Source of the DNA: DASQDN01 sp963825845
GTDB taxonomy: Bacteria; Acidobacteriota; Terriglobia; Bryobacterales; Bryobacteraceae
Reading direction: 5' to 3'
Assembly: GCA_963825845.1 (NCBI GenBank)
Contig: CAWGVL010000078.1
Span: 186,001-250,000 of the forward strand
Length of the DNA: 64,000 nucleotides
Positions 8,313 to 17,166 of this stretch are shown here, piece by piece; position 1 is the first letter of the stretch, and each line of letters starts with the position of its first letter. Below the pieces are notes generated by a model. The model saw only the letters and a program-made list of their open reading frames with translations. It had not been told where the DNA came from and did no database searches. Made by a program: the position numbers and the translations under genes.

Positions 8313-8636
8313 AACGCCAAGTAGAAATGTCCTATTCTCTGCCAAGTAGAAATGTCCTGTTTGAGGGTCGGAATCTGCGGAGTGGGATTAAGTTGAATTC
8401 GATGTTCCGGGGAAGTCGCGCTCCCCGGGGCAGATCCGAAGACCGCTGCGACGGGGCTGGCTCCGAAGCAGATGGCGCCAAACCCCCAGTCAAACCGGGG
8501 CATGACAGTTGCCCGTTCTGGGGGTTTTGGTTTTTAACAGAAGATCTGCTTTGGTGAAGCTCTCGAGCAGCGGTCTTCGGATAGATCAAGCGCGAAGATC
8601 GCCGGGCCGCTTTTGCCCGGCGCTCCGAATTGAGAT

Positions 8637-9087
8637 CTATCCAAGAGTACGAGTCCGGTCGATCTTGGCAGCTTTCCAAATGGGAAGGCCGCCGGATTTG
8701 GCCACGTCTCGCATTGCCTGTCGAAGCGCAGGACTGGGTGGCGGGGGAGCGTTGCGTCGGTTGGCGGTGGATGTCGTGGCTGTGGCCACCACCGCCTTCG
8801 GCTGCGGCTGGCATTCGGTGAACCTCAAATAGTGGTCCTGAAAGCGAACAGCCAGCGTCCCATCGCCGCACGGCATCCTCGCGCGTCGTCTCGCTTAGCT
8901 TCCGATTCGACACCCTCCCACGTAGACCGTGGATAACCGCCGTGTCCCCTCGACGCTTCAGCGCCTTCAACAAACGGCCAACCTGCCGCTGCGTCACCTC
9001 CAGCTCGGCCGCTGCCTGCTTCTGCGTAATCAGTTTCTTCTGTGCCTTCTTCAGCACCACCAAACGGTCCCGATCCCGTTGGGTCAT
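8637..9087 (-). pseudogene. ISNCY-family transposase remnant (N- and C-terminal ends fused)
   Basis: From ATG 9087, with an AAGGAG site upstream, the first ~70 codons give the family's helix-turn-helix start (MTQRDRDRLVVLKKAQKKLI, then QKQAAAELEVTQRQVGRLLK and HGLRGRVSNRKLSETTRE). The whole catalytic core (DDE domain) is missing. Near 8870-8885 the frame switches to a segment typical of the C-terminus of these transposases (CGDGTLAVRFQDHYLRFTEC). So a large internal deletion joined the two ends out of frame. No function is expected. Confidence 0.75.
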
Positions 9088-9182
9088 CGTCAGAACTCCT
9101 TGGGGTTCCAACTCCCCAGCGTGACCCTGTCAATACGACATTTCTATTTGGCACTAATAGGACATTCTCACGTGGCAGCGAC

Positions 9183-9202
9183 AGGGGGCATTCGCCGCTG
9201 TC
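9183..9202 (+). repeat. Right flanking direct repeat of the IS remnant
   Basis: AGGGGGCATTCGCCGCTGTC, identical over 20 bases to 8293-8312. Probable target-site duplication, in the same orientation as the left copy. Confidence 0.7.
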
Positions 9203-9270
9203 GACAGAAGGCGTGATTGGGATCGCCGGGAATGATGCACGATTCTAACGGCCATGCCAAACTAGACGCG

Positions 9271-10476
9271 ATGCGACTCCGCCTTTGTGATTTTGTCTGG
9301 CTCGTTTTGGCACTGGTTTGTACGGGATGTAACAGGACGGCGACCGTACCGAATCGCGAATCGCCCGAGCGTTCGTCTCTGCCTGGCATGCCTCCGATCA
9401 CCGACGAGTCAAACATATACGCTGAGACTGCGGCAGGCAAGCTGGCGGAAACTGTACGTCAATTCCCGGAACGCGTGTATGTGCCAAATAGCGGCTCCAA
9501 TACCGTGGACGTGATTGACCCAAAGACTTTCAAGGTGATCAGTCACTTTGCAGTCGGGCGCCAACCGCAACACGTGACACCGTCCTGGGACTTGAAAACT
9601 TTGTGGGTGTTGAACGATCTTGGGGACTCCCTCACGCGAATCGATCCTGCAACCGCAGAGAAGCACGAGACGATCCGTGTGAAAGATCCATACAACATGT
9701 ACTACACGCCCGACGGCAAATACGCGATCGTCGTGGCCGAGCGCGAGAAGCGTCTGGATTTTTATGATGCGCAAACCATGGCGCGGCCTCCGTTCGGCCT
9801 GAGCGTACCCTGCCGTGGTGTAGATCATATGGACTTCACCGCGGATGGCCGGTACCTGATTGCAAGCTGTGAGTTCTCCGGGGAATTGATCAAAGTCGAT
9901 GTGACGGATCGAAAGGTGGTTGCGACGCTGAAGCTACGCGTGGACGGGCCCACCCGGGGAATCCATAAAGGGGAGCGTGTTCATTACGGTGGCACGCGGA
10001 TGCCGGTGGAGAACGACAGGATGCCTCAGGATGTGAAGACATCACCTGACGGGAAGATCATTTATGTAGCTGACATGATGGCGGATGGCGTTCATGTCAT
10101 CGACGCGGAGAAATTCGTGGAACTGCCCTTTATCCCTACTGGCGCGGGGGCACATGGTTTGTACGCGAGCCGGGACGCCAAGGTGTTGTATTGTTCGAAT
10201 CGCGATGAAGGTTCCATTTCGGTAATCGACTTTGGTACCCGACGGGTGATCGCGACCTGGCGGCTGCCCGCGCCCGCGAGTCCGGACATGGGTGGAGTGT
10301 CCTCTGATGGAAAGGTGCTGTGGCTTTCGGGCCGCTACCACGCAGAGGTGTATGCGATCAGCACGGCCGATGGTTCTTTGCTGGCCAGAATACCGGTTGG
10401 AAAAGGTCCCCATGGACTTTGCGTCTATCCGCAGCCCGGACGGTACTCGCTCGGACATACGGGCGTGTTTCGCTGA
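9271..10476 (+). CDS. YncE-like beta-propeller lipoprotein
   Basis: About 401 residues from ATG 9271. The signal peptide ends in a lipobox (LVCTGC), so the protein should be lipid-anchored. The rest consists of about seven YVTN/YncE-type repeats, visible as RVYVPNSGSNTVDVIDPKTF, LWVLNDLGDSLTRIDPATA, KIIYVADMMADGVHVIDAEK, VLYCSNRDEGSISVIDFGTR and VLWLSGRYHAEVYAISTADG. The propeller probably binds a ligand or a partner protein. The next two genes downstream are PSD1 and DUF1501, a common grouping in this phylum, but the joint role is unknown. Upstream in-frame ATGs at 9217 and 9235 are less likely because they precede the signal peptide. Confidence 0.85.
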   Translation: MRLRLCDFVWLVLALVCTGCNRTATVPNRESPERSSLPGMPPITDESNIYAETAAGKLAETVRQFPERVYVPNSGSNTVDVIDPKTFKVISHFAVGRQPQHVTPSWDLKTLWVLNDLGDSLTRIDPATAEKHETIRVKDPYNMYYTPDGKYAIVVAEREKRLDFYDAQTMARPPFGLSVPCRGVDHMDFTADGRYLIASCEFSGELIKVDVTDRKVVATLKLRVDGPTRGIHKGERVHYGGTRMPVENDRMPQDVKTSPDGKIIYVADMMADGVHVIDAEKFVELPFIPTGAGAHGLYASRDAKVLYCSNRDEGSISVIDFGTRRVIATWRLPAPASPDMGGVSSDGKVLWLSGRYHAEVYAISTADGSLLARIPVGKGPHGLCVYPQPGRYSLGHTGVFR

Positions 10477-10613
10477 GCTTCCGGTTCCCGCGCGTGCAGA
10501 CCGGCGGCGCTGCAAGTAATAGTCTCATCAACACCTAGTCCATCAGGTGCGATAGAATTTTGTCACCGGATATCGAATTGATTTTCGGTTGGAAATCTCC
10601 TGTGGAGAGGTGG

Positions 10614-13019
10614 ATGAAAGCATCCTGGTCGCTGGCCCCGATCGCCTTGGCCATTGCGTTCCCGATCGGCGCCGCCGATTCAGACGAAGCTGTCTTCAAA
10701 GAGAAGATCCAGCCGATCCTTGCGGCGAACTGCGCTGCATGTCACACGGGAGCCGCTGCACAAGCCGGACTGTCCGTAACCAGCTTGCCGGATCTGCTAA
10801 AGGGCGGCAAGCGCGGACCGGCCGTTCAACCGGGGGCTTCTAAAAATAGTCTTCTCGTCCAGTTTGCAAAAGGCGAGCAGAATCCTCGTATGCCCGTGGG
10901 CGGCAAGCCACTTCCCGAGTCGACGATCAACGCGCTCGCCGCGGCGATCGATTCGATGCAGCCTGCCAAATCTGCAGCCGCTCCTTCTGACGCCTACATG
11001 AAATGGTTGTTCGCGATACCGACCGCGTCGAAGGCGCCTGACGTGAAGAATACCGCATGGATCAGGAACCCCATCGACGCATTCGTGCTTGCCAAGCTCG
11101 AGGAAAAGGGACTGGCGCCTGCGCCTGCCGCCGATAAACGAGCCTTGCTGCGGCGAGTCTATTTCGACCTGATCGGGTTGCCTCCAACGGTAGAAGAAGC
11201 CGAAGCGTTCCAGAAGGACACATCACCCGACGCGTACGAAAGGCTGATCGACCGGCTTTTGGCTGACAAGCGCTACGGCGAGCGGTGGGGGCGTCACTGG
11301 CTCGATCTCGTTCGATTCGCGGAGTCGGACGGTTTCGCGATTGACGGTGAGCGTCCGACTGCATGGCGGTATCGCGACTATGTGATTCGTGCCTTCAACT
11401 CCGATAAGCCATACGACGTGTTCATTCAGGAGCAGATCGCAGGAGATGAGATGGAGCGGCGCGGCGGAAATGGCCGCGGTATGGCCGAGGCATCCGAGGG
11501 ACCGGTGGCGCTCGGCTATCTGCGCATGGGTCCGTGGGAGGCCGACGCGAACTTCGACGATCAACTGCGTCTCGACTGGCTGAATGAGATGACCACGACG
11601 ACAAGTCAGGTCTTTCTCGGCATGACCGTTGGCTGCGCACGGTGCCACGACCATAAATACGATCCCATCCCTCAGCGCGATTTTTACCGAATGCAGGCGT
11701 TTTTTGCATCGACTCGGATCGAAGATCGCCCGGCGCCTTTCCTGGATGCTGAAGATCGCCTCAGGATGCGCCAGACGCTGCGGAAGTATGAGGAGGATCT
11801 GGACGCGTTGAACGCAGAAGTTCGCGAGATGGAGGAGACTCTGCGTAAGAAAGTGGCCGACAACGAGAAATTCCAGGAAATCCTGAACGACAAAAAGAAC
11901 ACCACGTTCACTGAGGCCGAACGCAAGGCTTACAGCGATCTGCAAGAGCGCAGCCGGAGGATGACGGCTGAGTCGCTCCGGTTCCGGCCGGTTGCGTATA
12001 GCGTCAATGAAGTTGCTCCTCCTGCTGTGCTCGAGATCGCACCCACGTATGTCCTCTCCGGAGGCGAACTCGCGGCGAAGGGGGACAAGGTTGAGCCCGG
12101 ATTTCTGCGCTGCATCACCGGCAAGGAGGAGAAGGCGGCGATACCGTTCAGCGGCCGCTATCGATCAGGCCGGCGCCGGGCGCTGGCTGAATGGATCGCC
12201 AGTCCAAGCCATCCGCTTACTGCTCGTGTGATGGTCAACCGAATCTGGCAGCATCACTTCGGGAACGGAATCGTCCGGACGTCGTCAGATTTCGGCAAGA
12301 ACGGCGATCGACCCTCGCATCCCGAACTTCTCGACTGGCTTGCGACGCAGTTCATTGAGAACAAGTGGAGCATAAAGTCGATGCATCGGTTGATGCTAAC
12401 GTCAAGCACGTACCGGCAAGCCACGAGCCATCCCGAAGCCAAGAAGTACGCGGAGGCCGATCCGGAAAATCGCCTTCTCTGGCACATGAACTGGATTCGT
12501 CTGGAATCGGAAGTGCTGCGAGATTCGATGCTGGCGCTGAGCGGCCGGTTGAATCCAGAAGCCGGCGGCCCGGGAATGTTCTTCAGCGTCAAGGACGAGA
12601 TCGCACAGGGCTTCCAGATGTTCAAGTGGTACCCGTCGGACGAAAACCAGCAACGCCGGCGATCGATCTACGCGTTTCAGCGGCGTTCGCTGATGATGCC
12701 GATGATGGAAGTATTCGATGGCGCCAACATGAGCGAAAGCTGCTCGCGACGAAGTGTTACGACGGTCGCTCCGCAGGCTTTGACGCTGCTGAACGGAACT
12801 TTGACGGCCAGCGAGTCGAAGCATTATGCGCACCGAGTGCTGGAGATCGCCGGTGACGATATCGATAAGCAGGTCGATACGGCGTTTCGGTTGGCGCTTT
12901 CAAGAGGAGCGACGGAGTTCGAGAAAGCTAGGGCGCGCCAGCTTTATGCGGTGTCCGCTAACACCCGGCGAACGCCCGAAGAAGCCCTGACGCGGCTCGC
13001 AACTGTGCTCTTTAACTGA
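10614..13019 (+). CDS. PSD1/planctomycete cytochrome c domain protein
   Basis: About 801 residues. A signal peptide (LAPIALAIAFPIGAA) precedes a planctomycete-type cytochrome domain with a haem-c site CAACH at 10731-10745. A DUF1549-type middle domain follows (TPIDAF-like NPIDAFVLAKLEEKGL, LLRRVYFDLIGLPPT, YGERWGRHWLDLVRFAESDG, CARCHDHKYDPIPQRDFY). The C-terminal PSD1/DUF1553 domain is also complete (SHPLTARVMVNRIWQHHFG, STYRQATSHPEA). A coiled coil sits around residues 395-440. The partner gene downstream is DUF1501, 25 bases away. These exported pairs are abundant in Acidobacteria and Planctomycetes, and their biochemical role is not established. GGAGAGG before ATG 10614 fixes the start. 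The frame is intact. Confidence 0.9.
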   Translation: MKASWSLAPIALAIAFPIGAADSDEAVFKEKIQPILAANCAACHTGAAAQAGLSVTSLPDLLKGGKRGPAVQPGASKNSLLVQFAKGEQNPRMPVGGKPLPESTINALAAAIDSMQPAKSAAAPSDAYMKWLFAIPTASKAPDVKNTAWIRNPIDAFVLAKLEEKGLAPAPAADKRALLRRVYFDLIGLPPTVEEAEAFQKDTSPDAYERLIDRLLADKRYGERWGRHWLDLVRFAESDGFAIDGERPTAWRYRDYVIRAFNSDKPYDVFIQEQIAGDEMERRGGNGRGMAEASEGPVALGYLRMGPWEADANFDDQLRLDWLNEMTTTTSQVFLGMTVGCARCHDHKYDPIPQRDFYRMQAFFASTRIEDRPAPFLDAEDRLRMRQTLRKYEEDLDALNAEVREMEETLRKKVADNEKFQEILNDKKNTTFTEAERKAYSDLQERSRRMTAESLRFRPVAYSVNEVAPPAVLEIAPTYVLSGGELAAKGDKVEPGFLRCITGKEEKAAIPFSGRYRSGRRRALAEWIASPSHPLTARVMVNRIWQHHFGNGIVRTSSDFGKNGDRPSHPELLDWLATQFIENKWSIKSMHRLMLTSSTYRQATSHPEAKKYAEADPENRLLWHMNWIRLESEVLRDSMLALSGRLNPEAGGPGMFFSVKDEIAQGFQMFKWYPSDENQQRRRSIYAFQRRSLMMPMMEVFDGANMSESCSRRSVTTVAPQALTLLNGTLTASESKHYAHRVLEIAGDDIDKQVDTAFRLALSRGATEFEKARARQLYAVSANTRRTPEEALTRLATVLFN

Positions 13020-13044
13020 ACGAGTTTTTGTATCTGGAGTAACC

Positions 13045-14430
13045 ATGAGCCACGACCGCAGACAATTTCTCTATCGCAGCCTCGTAGGCGTGGGCGGGAT
13101 CGCGCTCATGGACGCGCTGAACGGCGGGCTGCAGGCTGCTCCGCACCATCCCGCGAAGGCGAAGGCGTGCATCTTTCTAACGATGCTGGGCGGCGTGAGC
13201 CAGATGGACACGTTCGATCCTAAACCGGCGCTCGAGAAATTTGATAACACGGTGATGGATTGGAGCAAAGAGAAGCTCACCGATCAGGTGAATCTCTTCG
13301 CCAAACCCCGTCTCGTTCTGAGAAGTCCGTGGAAGTTCAGCAAGCACGGCCAGTGCGGGATGGATGTTCGGAACTACTCCCGAATCTGGCTACATGCGTG
13401 GACGACCTTTCGTTCGTCAAGTCGGTTGTGACCGAGAATGGCAATCATCCGGCTGCGACGTTCCTGATGAACACAGGACTCGTGCTGCCGGGACGTCCTT
13501 CAGTCGGCGCATGGGTGACATACGGGCTTGGATCGGAAAACAGGAATCTTCCCGGGTTCGTCGTTCTGCCTGATTACCGGCGCTCTCCCGTTCAGCGGCT
13601 CGCAGCAATGGGGACCGGGGTTCCTGCCGGCCAGTTATCAGGGCACGATGATGCAGTGGAAGGGCGACCCGGTGAACGATCTTCGTCCGCCATCGGAGTT
13701 GACCAGCGAAGATGTCAACGCGCAGATGGAGTTACTGCGCAGCTACAACCACGCGTACCTGGAGAAGAACCTCACGAACCCCGACCTGCAGGGTCGCATT
13801 GACGCCTATGAACTCGCGTACCGCATGCAGACCGAAGTACCGGGTGTGCTGAATACGGATAAAGAAAGCGCCGCAACAAAGGAAATGTACGGTCTGGACG
13901 AGGAAGACACGAAGTCGTTCGGAACGCGCTGTCTGATGGCGCGCCAGCTTGTCGAGAAAGGCGTTCGCTTCGTGCAACTGTACACGCCAAGCCAATCCTG
14001 GGACAGTCACACCGGGCTGATCAAAGGCCATGCGAAGAACGCCAAAGAAGTCGATAAGCCGATCGCCGCACTCATCAAGGATCTAAAGCAGCGCGGACTG
14101 CTCGATTCAACTCTTATCGTGTGGATGGGCGAATTCGGTCGCACCCCAGACAACCCCGCGGAAATGCGCAAGAACGCCGGCCGCGACCACAACACGAAAG
14201 CCATGACGATGTTCTTTGCCGGTGGAGGCATCAAGCCGGGGGTCACCGTCGGGGAAACGGATGAACTCGGCTGGAAAGCGGTCAAAGACATCTATCGAAT
14301 GCGCGATGTTCATGCCACCATCCTCCACTTGATGGGCTTGAATGACATGCGGCTCACCTATTACCATGCCGGCCGCAACATGCGCCTGACCGACACCGGC
14401 GGCACGGTAATAAAGGAAGTAGTCGCCTGA
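13045..14430 (+). CDS. DUF1501 protein (two frameshifts as read)
   Basis: A Tat-exported protein (start SHDRRQFLYRSLVG) with a sulfatase-like/alkaline phosphatase-superfamily fold, as in all DUF1501 members. Landmarks are MLGGVSQMDTFDPKPALEKF, SPWKFSKHGQCGMDV, GAWVTYGLGSENRNLPGFVV, FGTRCLMARQLVEKGVRFVQ, RDHNTKAMTMFFAGGGIKPG and the C-terminal DVHATILHLMGLN. Homology passes from frame 1 to another frame near 13363, where a base is missing between GMDV and SELLPNLA. It returns to frame 1 near 13579 at LPDYR/GALPFSG. The two shifts compensate and no other stops occur, so sequencing indels are the simplest reading. It partners the PSD1 gene upstream. Confidence 0.85.
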
Positions 14431-14782
14431 TCACTATCGACTCCGCGCTTATACGTTGTTATTTCAAGTCAAGATTGTTCTTTTGTGCGGTCGGAGTGAT
14501 CCAAGGTGACGAAGACAGGGACTTCGGCCTAGTGCTGCCGAGCGATCCTGTGGCAGCCACAGAGCCAACAGAAATCGCCGCAAGGAGACCTTTTAGGCGG
14601 ACAGCAAAGAACGCAAGCTGAAAGGCGCATTCCCGGCAACCAAAGTAAGTCTTTTCAATAAGGCAATCGGGGGTACGCACAAAGATCTAATAGGCTTGTG
14701 GCGCGGACGACCGAGCTTGGACGAAACGCCGTGAGGCATGCGCAAGCAAGGGCAGGGAGCAACACAACGAGGTGTCAGGTCA
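14431..14782. other. No gene seen (about 350 bp)
   Basis: Between the DUF1501 gene and a DUF1501 relic. Short open frames exist on both strands but none has a ribosome-binding site, a signal peptide or recognisable similarity. Given the relic to the right, this may be decayed coding sequence. Confidence 0.4.
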
Positions 14783-15003
14783 TGGCTTGCCGCCGGCGGT
14801 ATGAAACCGGGAATCGTCTACGGCTCATCGGACGAATGCGGCGGGAAATTCGCTGAGGACTGATTCCACGCCCATGATTTCCATGCGATAATTCTTCATT
14901 GTCTCGGGTTCGCTCACATACGGCTGACATACCGTCACGCCGGTCCGGAGACTTCCGTCTGACCGACGTACACGGCGATGTCCTCAAGACCCTGCTGACA
15001 TGA
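14783..15003 (+). pseudogene. DUF1501 C-terminal relic
   Basis: Translation from 14783 gives LAAGGMKPGIVYGSSDECGG, then an in-frame stop, then FHAHDFHAIILHCLGFAHIR and LTYRHAG. In a second frame GDFRLTDVHGDVLKTLLT and a stop follow. These match, in order, the last ~75 residues of DUF1501 proteins such as the neighbouring gene (GGGxKPG, HATILHLLG, RLTYxxxGRDFRLTDxxG). One nonsense codon and one frameshift, plus the absence of the other ~400 residues, mark it as a true decayed copy, unlike the indel-split genes elsewhere. Confidence 0.7.
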
Positions 15004-15017
15004 AATTCGAGTTCCTA

Positions 15018-15167
15018 TCACACTGCACGGCGTGCGCCCATGAAGTGCATCACGATGGCGATCACGGCCAGGACAAGTAGCAAATGAATGAGTCCGCCGG
15101 CTACATGGAAGACCGTGAAGCCCAGCAGCCATAGAACAAGCAATACAGCGAATACGGTTAAGAGCAT
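15018..15167 (-). CDS. Small lmo0937-family membrane protein (49 aa)
   Basis: A 49-residue protein starting at ATG 15167 with a GGAGGG site upstream. It has two hydrophobic helices (VFAVLLVLWLLGFTVFHVAG and LIHLLLVLAVIAIVMHF) and a short basic end, GARRAV. The pattern MLLTxxxxLxxLWLLGF...GGLIHLLLVxAxIxIxxxxxxG is that of lmo0937/DUF5670 small membrane proteins, which are widespread in soil bacteria and of unknown function. It starts in the gap upstream of the sugar isomerase gene and is transcribed divergently from it. Confidence 0.82.
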   Translation of the reverse strand: MLLTVFAVLLVLWLLGFTVFHVAGGLIHLLLVLAVIAIVMHFMGARRAV

Positions 15168-15220
15168 ATCTGCACCCTCCAAACTATGGACTTCGATCGC
15201 CCGGTTCTGATTACATTTTC

Positions 15221-16126
15221 ATGAGCATTCGCCTTTCCGCTTTTCCCAAGTGCTACCTGGAAGATATTGCCGGTAGCCGTAGTATGTCGGTGTTTGACTG
15301 GATCGAGATGGCTCGCCAACTCGATGCCGACGGTCTCGAGATGTACGAAGGCTTCTTCACGAGTCTCGAACCGGAGTATCTCGATCGAGTGAGTGACGCG
15401 GTTCGTTCTGCAGGCTTTGAGATGCCAATGCTGTGCTGCTCGCCCGACTTTACAAATCCCGACGCAGACGCGCGAAAGCGAGCGGTCGAGCATGAGGCGA
15501 AGATGATCGAGGTGACTCGGCGTATGGGTGGACCGAGATCCGTTTGTCGAGTGTTGAGCGGCCAGCGCTATCCCGAAGTCGCGCTGGATCAAGGGATCGA
15601 ATGGGTGGCGGACTGCATTCAAGACCTATTGCCGGTTGCGCGCGAGTGCGATGTCGTGCTCGGGTTGGAGAACCATTATAAGGACGGTTTCTGGAGATAC
15701 CCGGAGTTTGCTCAGAAGAAGGAGGTCTTTCTGGCGCTCCTCGATGCGATCCCGGAGCGTATTCACTTCGGGGTCCAGTACGACCCCTCGAACGCCATTG
15801 TGGCCGGAGATGACCCTGTCGATCTACTGCGTCATGTCGCCAGCCGCGTCGTGAGCATGCACGCAAGCGATCGGTACCTGGCCGAAAGCGCGACACTCGA
15901 GGAACTTCGTCAGACCGACGGGACGATCGGCTATTCTCCCAATCTTCGGCATGGAGTCACCGGCAAAGGACTGAATGACTACGATGCGATCTTCAGGATT
16001 CTCGCCGATCACCGCTACTCCGGGTGGATCAGTATCGAAGACGGAATGAATGGGATGGAGGAGATGGCCGAGTCGCTGGCATTCCTCCGTGACAAGTGCG
16101 CACAGTACTTCGCGGGCGCGGCATGA
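15221..16126 (+). CDS. Sugar phosphate isomerase/epimerase-like TIM-barrel protein
   Basis: A 301-residue AP endonuclease-2/xylose isomerase-like barrel. Family features are DADGLEMYEGFF near the start and metal-ligand candidates in VVLGLENHYKDG, HFGVQYDPSNAIVAG, RVVSMHASDRY and GWISIEDGMNGMEEM. It is cytoplasmic (no signal). It overlaps the following Gfo/Idh/MocA oxidoreductase by ATGA, so the pair likely acts on one sugar or inositol-like substrate by oxidation and isomerisation. The exact substrate cannot be read from sequence. Confidence 0.87.
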   Translation: MSIRLSAFPKCYLEDIAGSRSMSVFDWIEMARQLDADGLEMYEGFFTSLEPEYLDRVSDAVRSAGFEMPMLCCSPDFTNPDADARKRAVEHEAKMIEVTRRMGGPRSVCRVLSGQRYPEVALDQGIEWVADCIQDLLPVARECDVVLGLENHYKDGFWRYPEFAQKKEVFLALLDAIPERIHFGVQYDPSNAIVAGDDPVDLLRHVASRVVSMHASDRYLAESATLEELRQTDGTIGYSPNLRHGVTGKGLNDYDAIFRILADHRYSGWISIEDGMNGMEEMAESLAFLRDKCAQYFAGAA

Positions 16127-17166
16127 GCGTACGAACAGCGATCGTAGGCTGCGGTAAGGTGGCTCATCTGCATGCCGCTGCATTGCGCGCCCTGCCTGAA
16201 TCCGAGTTCGTAGCGGTCTGCGATGCGGATGCCGGCCGCGCACGAGGCTTTGCGGAGCAGTATGGCGTCGCGGCATTCACAGAGGTGGGGCCGATGATCG
16301 AGGATGCGCGGGCGCAGGCGGTTGTGATCTGCACGCCGCATCCGCTGCACGCTCCTCCAGCCATCGCGGCCGCTGAGTGTGGCGCGCACGTACTCGTAGA
16401 GAAGCCGCTCGCATCGAGCCTGGCTGATTGCGACATGATGATCTCGGCGGCGGCAAAGCATAGCGTCAAACTCGGCGTTGTAAGTCAGCGACGATATTTC
16501 GAGCCGGTTATGCGAATGAAGGCCGCTGTCGATGCCGGAAAGATCGGGGCGCCGATCCTCGGCACTGTGCAGATGTTCAGTTGGCGCGACGAGGCGTACT
16601 ATCGGTCAGATCCGTGGCGCGGCAAGTGGGATACGGAAGGCGGCGGTGTGCTGATCAACCAGTCGCCGCACCATCTCGACATTCTGTTGTGGTTGATGGG
16701 TGATGTGGAAGAAGTGACCGGCCGTTGGTCGAACTTGAGCCATCCATATGTCGAGGTGGAGGACACTGCTCTAGCAATACTCAAATTTCGCAATGGCGGG
16801 CTCGGATCCGTCACGGTCAGCTTGTGCCAGAAGCCAGGGATCTACACAAAGATTCACGTGCACGGTTCCAATGGAGCTTCGGTAGGGGCGCAGACCGATA
16901 GTGGAGCCACGTTCATCGCGGGTATGTCCGATGTGGTTGCTCCACCTATGACAGATCTCTGGACCATCCCTGGTGAGGAGCAGGGCGAAGCTCCCATTTC
17001 ATTTCCCGGCAACGAGCACTATCACGCGTTGCAAGTGCAGGACTTCCTGCACGCGATCCTGGAGGACCGCGCGCCGTCAGTCACTGGCCTGGAAGGCAGA
17101 AAAGTGGTGGAACTCATTACCGCGATCTATCAATCGAGCAATGAGAGCCGGTCTATCCGGCTCTAG
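16123..17166 (+). CDS. Gfo/Idh/MocA-family oxidoreductase (cytoplasmic)
   Basis: About 347 residues from ATG 16123, chosen for its ATGA overlap with the isomerase gene. The N-terminal Rossmann fold has TAIVGCGKVAHLHAAALRAL, followed by the family motif HVLVEKPLASSLADCD with the catalytic lysine of EKP. The C-terminal alpha/beta domain carries GGVLINQSPHHLDILLWLMG, whose histidines are typical active-site residues. It probably oxidises a sugar or a related polyol with NAD(P). It ends convergently with the next gene, overlapping by four bases. Confidence 0.9.
   Translation: MSVRTAIVGCGKVAHLHAAALRALPESEFVAVCDADAGRARGFAEQYGVAAFTEVGPMIEDARAQAVVICTPHPLHAPPAIAAAECGAHVLVEKPLASSLADCDMMISAAAKHSVKLGVVSQRRYFEPVMRMKAAVDAGKIGAPILGTVQMFSWRDEAYYRSDPWRGKWDTEGGGVLINQSPHHLDILLWLMGDVEEVTGRWSNLSHPYVEVEDTALAILKFRNGGLGSVTVSLCQKPGIYTKIHVHGSNGASVGAQTDSGATFIAGMSDVVAPPMTDLWTIPGEEQGEAPISFPGNEHYHALQVQDFLHAILEDRAPSVTGLEGRKVVELITAIYQSSNESRSIRL

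Larger units (their letters stand above)
8293..9202 (-). mobile_element. Internally deleted ISNCY-type (IS1202-like) insertion sequence
   Basis: The element has imperfect terminal inverted repeats built on the motif GCCAA(G/A)TAGAAATGTCCTATT. On the left it occurs twice, at about 8316-8337 and 8341-8362. On the right it lies in inverse orientation at about 9131-9168. The same 20-base direct repeat flanks both sides, at 8293-8312 and 9183-9202. Long target duplications are known for IS1202-type elements. At about 850 bp the element is far shorter than a complete member, whose transposase alone is typically above 400 residues. It keeps only the two transposase ends and cannot move by itself. 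Confidence 0.75.

Noticed and set aside
14459..14680. Leftward open frame of about 73 codons with some hydrophobic stretches
   Set aside because: No start signal, no similarity recognised, and it lies in a region that seems decayed.
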